From: Deinococcales bacterium
Lineage (GTDB): Bacteria > Deinococcota > Deinococci > Deinococcales > JAAFIG01
Assembly: GCA_013298595.1 (NCBI GenBank)
Contig: JAAFIG010000040.1
Coordinates: forward strand, 1-44,635
Direction: 5' to 3'
Length of the DNA stretch: 44,635 nucleotides
Shown: piece after piece, positions 38,906 through 44,635 of the stretch
How positions within the stretch are numbered: the first letter of the stretch is position 1
Layout of the letters: each line of letters starts with the position of its first letter
The notes under the pieces: model-generated
The model's database searches: none
Seen by the model: only the letters and a program-made list of their open reading frames with translations
Told to the model about the DNA's origin: nothing
Translations under genes and position numbers: made by a program

Positions 38906-40707
38906 CTACTCTTTTGTTCTTGCTCGAGCCATTGTGTAAAGAATCGTTTCCCAAACCAAACAACAACCAGAATAACAAAACCTATTGCACCACCAAAAGC
39001 AATACCATTAACCGAACGCAACAAACTAATCAAAAATGGGGTGTGGAAATGGGTAAAACTACCCATCAGACTGGCTTGTCCAATAACTGTTGCCATCAAT
39101 AAAATATTGTTCAGCCAAGCTGGAAATAACCCAGCTAAGCCCACAATACCAGGCGCATGTAATGCCAATTCTTTGCTGCGTGGTCGAATGATGCTGTCTT
39201 GAACAGCAACTCGAGCTTTGGCTTCGGCTTCGGTGATACCAGCACCAGTATCGTTACCACGCCGTAAGACAATTAAGGCAAGCGCTGCACCTGCAAATGC
39301 CATTAAAGCAATTAAACCAAGGCTGACAGGCGTATTCCAGATTTCACGAATGGTCTTACGAATGTCTTGCTGTGGAATCATGGTTAGACCCAACAACACT
39401 GGTGGTAATACCAACAATAAACCCACACCCGCAAATGGCTCGATAGCCAGCACTTCGTTGCGGCTAACCCCCAAAGCAGATACAAAAAATGCCCCCATCA
39501 GTGTAATCCCCGTAGCTCTTGCCCAATCCAGAATTTTAGCTCGAGCCAGAGCAAAACCAAGCACCGAAAAAACCAGTGCTGTACAAAGGGCTAAACCTTT
39601 AGCATTAAACCCAGCCAAAACCAAACTGATACCCAGAACGCCAATAGCTGTACCCGCACCAAGCCACCACCATGGAAACAAGGTGGCAAATAAAGCTAAA
39701 CCAAACAAAGCCCCAAAAAACGATAATCTATGCAGCAAACCACTTTGCCTAAACTCGAGCGCAGTTGGTTGCCCAACAACTAAATCGGCTCGTTCAAGCC
39801 CAGCTGTAATGGCTTTAAAAAACGTTTCGGTATCATCAATGCGCTGATATGGACGCAAATACAACAAACGATGATTACGCTCTCGAGCTGCTAAAATAAA
39901 TTTACTTGCCGATTCTTCTGGCACCAGTTTCTTTTGCCAAGCTGCTGGAATAGCAAAAACCCGCACTGTTGGATTGACCTTGATAATCTCCTCGAGTCCG
40001 TCTTGGTCAACACTTTCAATCATCCCAGTGATCGTATTTTTGGTACGTTCAACCATCAACTGACGGTTTTGATCGGTGCTGTTGCCCGTAATTTCATCAC
40101 CTGCAAAAACGATAAATGGCACTTTAGGAAAATCTGCTCCAGGATTACGCAAAGCCCCTGCTTCAAAGGGGCGGTAAACCACGTAAAAACCAAGTTTCTC
40201 GAGTTCAGCTATTTGCTCGAGATCAGGTCCGGCTGGTAATGCCAGAATGTTCAGTGGGAACGCTGTCCAAGTATCGCCATCAATTTTGACTTTACGACTT
40301 GGGTATTGGTACTTAGCAATAAATTTTTCGGCAGTACCTGTTTTTAAGGAACGCAAATAATACTCTTTTGATTCGATCTGCGAGACATCTAAACGTAAAG
40401 AAAGCCGTTGGTTACGCCACTCAGAACCTTCACGGTACAAGACCATATCGTTTTGGACTAATCGACCAAGGCTTGGTTCGTAAATCGAAACTCCATTGAC
40501 CCCCAAAGCCTGATAGCGTTTGAGTAACACATTTGTCTCGAGACCATTTTCTCTGGCTTGTTGAACAACATCGCCATAATCGATGGTTAAACCAACCACA
40601 TTGTAAGCCCGATCAAAGGCAATGCGTTGCCAAGCAAGAATCAGCGCTGGAATCAGACTGATGGTTAATAAGATTGATAAAATAAATTGTAATTGCTTTT
40701 TTTGCAC
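38890..40707 (-). CDS. DUF5693 polytopic membrane protein
   Basis: 605 residues. One N-terminal helix (LQFILSILLTISLIPALILA), a soluble region to about residue 330 (GLTIDYGDVVQQARENGLET, GVNGVSIYEPSLGRL, FVVYRPFEAGALRN-like segments), then about eight membrane helices. This fits DUF5693, found in firmicutes and Deinococcota, role unknown but possibly cell envelope. The start is GTG, six bases after a TAGAAT -10 (40714-40719, minus), a leaderless arrangement with a GTG codon. Confidence 0.7.
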   Translation of the reverse strand: MQKKQLQFILSILLTISLIPALILAWQRIAFDRAYNVVGLTIDYGDVVQQARENGLETNVLLKRYQALGVNGVSIYEPSLGRLVQNDMVLYREGSEWRNQRLSLRLDVSQIESKEYYLRSLKTGTAEKFIAKYQYPSRKVKIDGDTWTAFPLNILALPAGPDLEQIAELEKLGFYVVYRPFEAGALRNPGADFPKVPFIVFAGDEITGNSTDQNRQLMVERTKNTITGMIESVDQDGLEEIIKVNPTVRVFAIPAAWQKKLVPEESASKFILAARERNHRLLYLRPYQRIDDTETFFKAITAGLERADLVVGQPTALEFRQSGLLHRLSFFGALFGLALFATLFPWWWLGAGTAIGVLGISLVLAGFNAKGLALCTALVFSVLGFALARAKILDWARATGITLMGAFFVSALGVSRNEVLAIEPFAGVGLLLVLPPVLLGLTMIPQQDIRKTIREIWNTPVSLGLIALMAFAGAALALIVLRRGNDTGAGITEAEAKARVAVQDSIIRPRSKELALHAPGIVGLAGLFPAWLNNILLMATVIGQASLMGSFTHFHTPFLISLLRSVNGIAFGGAIGFVILVVVWFGKRFFTQWLEQEQKSSHKTR

Positions 40708-40739
40708 CCATAAATTCTAACGCCTTGCAAGATGAGAGG

Positions 40740-41339
40740 CTACTCAAGAATCACCAAACCACGTGGTGTCTCGAGGGTCGCTATCAATTTCGGCAATGGT
40801 GCAAACAGCACAACACACTCGAGCGGTAATACCTGCAAATGTGCTTGCACTCGAGCTGGTTGTGGATGCCATAATTCGAGTTTTTGCAAAACCAAGCCAC
40901 GTTCCTCGAGCATCGAACTGGGGTTAGCACTCTGCCATTCAATCAATGTTGGAATGACACCACCCAGCGGTAAAGAGCCATCTTGTGGAATGGTAATACG
41001 CCATGAAAAATCACCTCGAGTAATTGGTGTGATCTGCCCAAGTGGCTCGAGCATTGTGACTGCTTCGAGATTACTACACCGCACCACCCAATGAATCAAA
41101 CGCGGCTCAAGGATAGGTGCATCTAAACCAAACCAACGCGCTCGAGCAGGCGGCGCAGCTTCAGGGTCAAGACTGATAATCTCGAGATACGTATCCGCAC
41201 CAAGTTTGACCAATAAATTATGCGTGCCCATCAGAGTATGTTTACCACCAAGTTGTGGTAACACCCCTGTTTTTGCCTCAAACCATGCTGCACCAATCTC
41301 GAGTGACGGCGCGGCAATCACCAAATGATCGAGCTGCAT
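40740..41339 (-). CDS. Glyoxalase-like (VOC superfamily) protein
   Basis: 199 residues from the ATG at 41339. MQLDHLVIAAPSLEIGAAWFE, GVLPQLGGKHTLMGTHNLLVKLG and YLEIISLDPEA are the PF13468-type glyoxalase-like domain: a paired beta-alpha-beta-beta-beta fold with a His and Glu that could bind a metal. Substrate unknown. TATGCT six bases before the ATG (41346-41351, minus) marks a leaderless start and rejects the longer frame. Confidence 0.75.
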   Translation of the reverse strand: MQLDHLVIAAPSLEIGAAWFEAKTGVLPQLGGKHTLMGTHNLLVKLGADTYLEIISLDPEAAPPARARWFGLDAPILEPRLIHWVVRCSNLEAVTMLEPLGQITPITRGDFSWRITIPQDGSLPLGGVIPTLIEWQSANPSSMLEERGLVLQKLELWHPQPARVQAHLQVLPLECVVLFAPLPKLIATLETPRGLVILE

Positions 41340-41357
41340 GGGTTTAGCATACACAGA

Positions 41358-41966
41358 TTAGGTTTTAGCAACTCGAGCATACCGATTGAGGTATACCCAA
41401 ATATTGCCTTCCTGTCCTATTTTACCGAGTCCAGCCGCTTTTGCCCAAGTATCTGTTTGTTGCGATAAAACATATTCGGGTTCAAAAAGTTCTTGGCTAA
41501 TAATAATTCGTCCACCAGGTTTTAAGGCTTTAACACAAGCTTTCAAAGCTTCAACAGGTTGCGGAATTTCGGGTAACACAGAAATCAGCACAATCACATC
41601 CGCCACCGCTTCTAAACCCAAAGCACAAACATCACCTTGCAGAAATTCAACATGGGGTAAATCGGTGGTTTTAGCTCGAGTTTCTGCCAAGTATTTTGGC
41701 TCGAGGTCTTGGGCAATTAACCGCGCACATTGGGCAGCTAAAGCTCGAGTGAACAAACCAGAACCACAACCAATCTCGAGCACTGTATCGGTTGGTTTAA
41801 TACCACACTGCTTGGCTGTAAGCTCGGGGTTACGGTAGGTTTTGCGCCAAGGATTCTCGAGTAACCATGTCCAACCAAATGGTATGGGTTGTGGTTTGAT
41901 CCGAAACCAAATCCGAATGCCAACTTGAAAAATCAGAAAAGCAAAAATTATATTCACCAGAGGCAT
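41358..41966 (-). CDS. SAM-dependent methyltransferase with N-terminal membrane helix
   Basis: 202 residues. MPLVNIIFAFLIFQVGIRIWF is a membrane anchor; the class I core has motif I VLEIGCGSGLFTRALA, Asp in AQDLEPKY, VEFLQGDVCAL and LKPGGRIIISQEL. Membrane-attached relatives modify lipids or quinones; the substrate is not shown. A TATACT -10 is six bases from the ATG (41973-41978, minus). Confidence 0.8.
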   Translation of the reverse strand: MPLVNIIFAFLIFQVGIRIWFRIKPQPIPFGWTWLLENPWRKTYRNPELTAKQCGIKPTDTVLEIGCGSGLFTRALAAQCARLIAQDLEPKYLAETRAKTTDLPHVEFLQGDVCALGLEAVADVIVLISVLPEIPQPVEALKACVKALKPGGRIIISQELFEPEYVLSQQTDTWAKAAGLGKIGQEGNIWVYLNRYARVAKT

Positions 41967-41993
41967 GTTAGGAGTATACGCGCAATAAAGAAA

Positions 41994-42020
41994 AAAGGAC
42001 GAAGTTTCAACTTCGTCCTT
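41994..42020. terminator. Terminator after rplA
   Basis: AAGGACGAAG and CTTCGTCCTT pair around TTTCAA with A and T tracts on both sides. Confidence 0.9.
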
Positions 42021-42037
42021 TTAATTGCAATTAAAAA

Positions 42038-42727
42038 TTAGCGGCTAACAACTGTAGCAACTTTAACACTTGGACCCATTGTGGTGGTCAAGTACAAGCT
42101 TTTCACAAACACACCTTTAGCGGTGCCTGGTTTAGCAGCTTCAAGTGCAACTTGGAAAGCTTTGAGGTTTTCCTCGAGCTTGCTCGCGTCAAAAGATGCC
42201 TTACCAATTGGCGCGTGAACCACACCTGTTTTGTCGTTACGGAATTCAATTTGACCAGCTTTTAAGCTTTTGACCAAATCGCCAATGTTGATACCAACTG
42301 TGCCACTTTTTGGGTTTGGCAACAAGCCACGAGGTCCAAGTACGCGACCAAGTTTTGAACCAATAGCTGCCATCATATCTGGGGTAGCCACAACAGCATC
42401 AAAATCGAGCCAACCATCAGCAATTTTAGCGATCATATCGTCGCCACCAACAAAGTCAGCGCCTGCTGCTTCGGCGGCAGGGATACCCTCGCCTTTGGTT
42501 AATGCCAAAACACGAACTGTACGACCTGTACCGTGTGGCAATGCCACTGTACCACGCACATTCTGATCGGACTTACGTGGATCAATACCTAAACGAGCGT
42601 GCACTTCGACGGTTTCGTCAAATTTTGCACTTGCCAGTGTTTTTACTAAAGCTGTGGCTTCAGACGCTTCATAATTTTTGGTCGAATCCACCTTAGCAGT
42701 GAGTGCCTTATAACGCTTTCCGCTCAT
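42038..42727 (-). CDS. rplA: 50S ribosomal protein L1
   Basis: 229 residues: [78 protein letters not shown] and the C-terminal [15 protein letters not shown] are all L1. It binds 23S rRNA at the L1 stalk and in many bacteria represses its own operon. The ATG overlaps the rplK stop (ATGA). Confidence 0.97.
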   Translation of the reverse strand: MSGKRYKALTAKVDSTKNYEASEATALVKTLASAKFDETVEVHARLGIDPRKSDQNVRGTVALPHGTGRTVRVLALTKGEGIPAAEAAGADFVGGDDMIAKIADGWLDFDAVVATPDMMAAIGSKLGRVLGPRGLLPNPKSGTVGINIGDLVKSLKAGQIEFRNDKTGVVHAPIGKASFDASKLEENLKAFQVALEAAKPGTAKGVFVKSLYLTTTMGPSVKVATVVSR

Positions 42728-43158
42728 GATGGTCTCCCTTCAACAGTCACGCCCATGCTGCGAGCAGTGCCAGCAACGGTATTCGCAGCGGCATCAATAT
42801 CAGCAGCCGTCAGGTCTGGCATTTTGGTTTTAGCAATCTCGAGCACTTGTGCCCAACTTAATTTGCCAACTTTGGCTTTATTTGGTGTGCCTGAACCCTT
42901 AGCGATACCTGATGCTTTACGAATCAAGTAGCTCATTGGTGGGGTTTTGTAAATCAGGGTGAAACTGCGATCTGCGTAAATGGTAATTTCCACAGGCACA
43001 ATTGCATCGCCTTGACCAGCGGTAGCAGCATTAAATTGCTTGCAGAACTCCATGATATTCGCACCATGTTGACCAAGTGCCGGACCCACGGGTGGGGCTG
43101 GCGTAGCCTTGCCTGCTGGAAGCTGAAGCTTCACGAAACCAGTAACTTTCTTTGCCAT
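42724..43158 (-). CDS. rplK: 50S ribosomal protein L11
   Basis: 144 residues: [59 protein letters not shown] and [16 protein letters not shown]. It forms the GTPase-associated centre. AAGGAGG precedes the ATG at normal distance. It overlaps rplA by four bases. Confidence 0.97.
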   Translation of the reverse strand: MAKKVTGFVKLQLPAGKATPAPPVGPALGQHGANIMEFCKQFNAATAGQGDAIVPVEITIYADRSFTLIYKTPPMSYLIRKASGIAKGSGTPNKAKVGKLSWAQVLEIAKTKMPDLTAADIDAAANTVAGTARSMGVTVEGRPS

Positions 43159-43235
43159 AAAATCCTCCTTCGCTCCCCGCTGCTCGAGAATTTGCGCTCG
43201 AGATGGGTGCTTAACGCGAAGTTTGTTTTGAACCT

Positions 43236-43297
43236 CTAGCCACTAGCTTCTAGCGACTAGCTTAAAACCTTTTTGAGAGCTTCTAGTCATTGACTAG
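43236..43297. repeat. CTAGCCACTAGCTT microrepeat (nusG-rplK gap)
   Basis: Two tandem 14-base units CTAGCNACTAGCTT (43236-43263) are followed at 43283-43297 by the palindrome CTAGTCA-T-TGACTAG. A related tandem lies at 44319-44350. The rest of the 182-base nusG-rplK gap shows no gene. Confidence 0.6.
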
Positions 43298-43340
43298 TTT
43301 AAGATATAACCCCGAGTACACATCTTTTTCGAGCCAGAAA

Positions 43341-43928
43341 TCAGCTTTTGGCAACTTGTGAAAACTCAAGTTCAACTGGGGTTTCACGTCCGAAAATACT
43401 GACCAGCACTTTTAACTTGCTACGCTCGAGGTTGACTTCTGAAACCACACCCGTGAAATCGGCAAATGGTCCGGAAGTAACTTTAACTTGATCGCCTTCT
43501 TTAAAGCTGGCTTTGACAACGGTTTTCTTGACTTTGGTCTGCTCGATAATACCCACTTGTTTGAGAAGATTATTGACTTCATCAATGGTCAGTGGAAATA
43601 AATCGGTTGGACGTTGCGGGTTTTTTGTGCCCACAAAACCAGTCACACCTGCCGTGCCACGCACTGTTTCCCAAGCCTCGTTGAGTTTATCGGGTTCTTC
43701 TGGGTCGACAACATCCATTTGCACAAAAACATAGCCTTGATAGGTTTTTTTGCGCTCGGTGACTTTCTTCCCATCTTTACCCATTTCAACGGTTTCTTCG
43801 GTTGGAATCAGTACTTGAAAAATTTTATTACCAAACATGCCCAAAGCTCGAGCGCGTTGCTCGACATTGGTGGACACCTTGTCTTCCTGCCCAACGTAAG
43901 TGTGAACGGCGTACCACTCAATAGCCAT
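43341..43928 (-). CDS. nusG: Transcription elongation/antitermination factor NusG
   Basis: 195 residues. The NGN domain ([57 protein letters not shown]) and the KOW motif ([20 protein letters not shown]) are intact. It couples transcription with translation and Rho. It begins three bases after the secE stop with GGAGG upstream. Confidence 0.96.
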   Translation of the reverse strand: MAIEWYAVHTYVGQEDKVSTNVEQRARALGMFGNKIFQVLIPTEETVEMGKDGKKVTERKKTYQGYVFVQMDVVDPEEPDKLNEAWETVRGTAGVTGFVGTKNPQRPTDLFPLTIDEVNNLLKQVGIIEQTKVKKTVVKASFKEGDQVKVTSGPFADFTGVVSEVNLERSKLKVLVSIFGRETPVELEFSQVAKS

Positions 43929-43931
43929 AAC

Positions 43932-44123
43932 TCAGCCTCCCGAAGCCAAACGGAACAAACCATTTGTCAGCGCTGTGCGGAATATCGTGTCCATAGCCCA
44001 GAACAACAAAGTCATTACCAGCACATACACCAGAACGGTTTGTGTACCTTGAATAACTTCGTCTCGAGTTGGCCAGGAAACGCGTTTTAATTCTTCCCAC
44101 GCTTCGCGGAAGTAATTCATCAT
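43932..44123 (-). CDS. secE: Preprotein translocase subunit SecE
   Basis: 63 residues: a short amphipathic helix (MMNYFREAWEELKRVSWPTR) and one membrane segment (VLVYVLVMTLLFWAMDTIFR), the minimal single-span SecE of this phylum. It stabilises SecY in the translocon. It starts just after the rpmG stop. Confidence 0.94.
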   Translation of the reverse strand: MMNYFREAWEELKRVSWPTRDEVIQGTQTVLVYVLVMTLLFWAMDTIFRTALTNGLFRLASGG

Positions 44124-44124
44124 G

Positions 44125-44292
44125 TTAAATCTTCTGCTCTTTGAAAGTCACGTGTTTACGAGCCACAGGATCATACTTTTTCAACTCGAGCTTAGCCGTT
44201 GTGTTACGACGGTTTTTCTCTGAAGCATAAAAGTACCCTGTACCAGCGGACGACATCATTTTGATGATAATACGAGGACCATCTTTTGCCAT
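44125..44292 (-). CDS. rpmG: 50S ribosomal protein L33
   Basis: 55 residues: [20 protein letters not shown] followed by [17 protein letters not shown] and [17 protein letters not shown]. This is L33 of the Cys-free type: the zinc-binding positions read A, S and others. It lies between tuf and secE, as is usual in Deinococcota. GGAAGGAG precedes the ATG; no CTCGAG except one in the C-terminal part. Confidence 0.94.
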   Translation of the reverse strand: MAKDGPRIIIKMMSSAGTGYFYASEKNRRNTTAKLELKKYDPVARKHVTFKEQKI

Positions 44293-44318
44293 AAAAACTC
44301 CTTCCCTCCCCCGTGGGA

Positions 44319-44350
44319 AGCCACTAGCTTCTAGCCACTAGCTTCTAGCT
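44319..44350. repeat. CTAGCCACTAGCTT microrepeat (tuf-rpmG gap)
   Basis: Two and a part copies of CCACTAGCTTCTAG in tandem, matching the units at 43236-43263. Confidence 0.55.
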
Positions 44351-44391
44351 TTGGGGTGTGTCGGGTTAAATACCGACTAACGGGCTGTGGG

Positions 44392-44397
44392 ATTGTA
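44392..44397 (-). promoter_or_regulatory. Probable -10 of the rpmG-secE-nusG transcript
   Basis: TACAAT on the minus strand in the 218-base gap between tuf and rpmG; the -35 is weak. Confidence 0.4.
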
Positions 44398-44468
44398 CTA
44401 CATTGTCTTGAGTTTTGCACAGGGCAAATCTCACTTGGTTACGCTACCCAAATTTTACTCGAGCAAAA

Positions 44469-44494
44469 AGCTCCTAGTTTGAAGACTAGGAGCT
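44469..44494 (-). terminator. Terminator of tuf
   Basis: AGCTCCTAGT (44469-44478) and ACTAGGAGCT (44485-44494) form a perfect stem; on the minus strand it is followed by TTTTTGC. Confidence 0.88.
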
Positions 44495-44510
44495 AAGAAT
44501 GAGCAAACTT

Positions 44511-44635
44511 TTACTCAAGGATTTCTGTGACAACACCAGCACCGACAGTACGACCACCTTCACGAATTGCGAAACGCAACTCTTTCTCCATAGCAATCGG
44601 TTTAATCAATTCAACTTCAAAATTAATTTGATCAC
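44511..44635 (-). CDS. tuf: Elongation factor Tu, C-terminal end
   Basis: The last 40 residues only: [20 protein letters not shown] followed by [16 protein letters not shown] and stop, the invariant EF-Tu end. The gene continues beyond the right edge. It carries aminoacyl-tRNA to the ribosome. This piece contains no CTCGAG. Confidence 0.95.
   Translation of the reverse strand, partial: DQINFEVELIKPIAMEKELRFAIREGGRTVGAGVVTEILE

Noticed and set aside
43283-43297. CTAGTCATTGACTAG as a DdrO operator
   Set aside because: The GTCATTGAC core matches the Deinococcus motif as I recall it, but the outer arms do not (CTA instead of TTAT) and it is better explained as part of the local CTAG microrepeat.

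Overview
The window reads as a chromosomal segment of a moderate-GC member of the Deinococcota, most likely Deinococcales. Two gene sets carry this. One is a ddrO repressor divergent from a ddrA/Rad52-type gene, with a radiation/desiccation-response operator between them. The other is a lysine cluster of the alpha-aminoadipate (LysW carrier) route, as in Thermus and Deinococcus. Many genes also have a TANNNT -10 hexamer 6-7 bases before the start codon, the arrangement of leaderless mRNAs that is common in this phylum. The most conspicuous feature at every scale is the palindrome CTCGAG. I counted about 310 copies by hand, roughly one per 145 bases, in genes on both strands, in all reading frames and between genes. 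This is a highly iterated palindrome comparable in density to HIP1 of cyanobacteria.

Layout. 1-370: 5S rRNA and tRNA-Gly. 370-2560: a motif-poor accessory stretch with a small membrane protein, an NTF2-like protein, a DUF1801 protein and several eroded toxin-antitoxin or nuclease fragments. 2577-9714: housekeeping and metabolism (HEAT-like protein, recO, a pseudo-E2 repeat protein, pgeF, infC, a CDGSH protein, a GGDEF cyclase, a TlpA-like lipoprotein, an NTF2-like protein). 9788-16371: a small acidic protein, a PLP decarboxylase, gatC plus an AT-rich unknown gene, serS behind a small Ser-rich leader ORF, an old yellow enzyme and signal peptidase I. 16554-18456: the DdrO divergon. 18501-20456: recQ. 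20475-26802: the lysine operon, led by a promoter, a 14-residue leader peptide with a Lys-Lys pair and an intrinsic terminator. It runs phzF, phzF-like, NTF2-like, lysT, mazG-like, lysU, a zinc-ribbon LysW paralogue, lysW and lysX, and an antisense higBA toxin-antitoxin pair sits inside it. 26998-31747: unknown gene, xdhC family, SPOR protein, zincin-like protein, AhpD-like protein, carD, and an unusual HEGGH-membrane/TfoX-C fusion. 31764-33027: rplJ-rplL with a structured leader, then tRNA-Val. 33065-36705: response regulator, serine beta-lactamase-like protein and histidine kinase, with three 11-base-phased repeats before the hydrolase gene. 36859-41966: NIPSNAP and DUF1579-like pair with a divergent WYL regulator, a DUF5693 membrane protein, a glyoxalase-like protein and a methyltransferase. 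42038-44635: rplA, rplK, nusG, secE, rpmG and the 3' end of tuf, all on the minus strand.

How it works together. The lysine genes form one long co-oriented unit with stop/start overlaps, and the leader suggests attenuation by lysine. The ddrO region is a self-contained stress switch: the repressor gene and a two-gene operon (113-residue unknown plus ddrA-like) are transcribed outward from overlapping operator and promoter sequences. Start sites given below were chosen from Shine-Dalgarno sequences, leaderless -10 spacing, overlaps with neighbours and family length. Function calls come from recognising protein families by eye; no database search was run.
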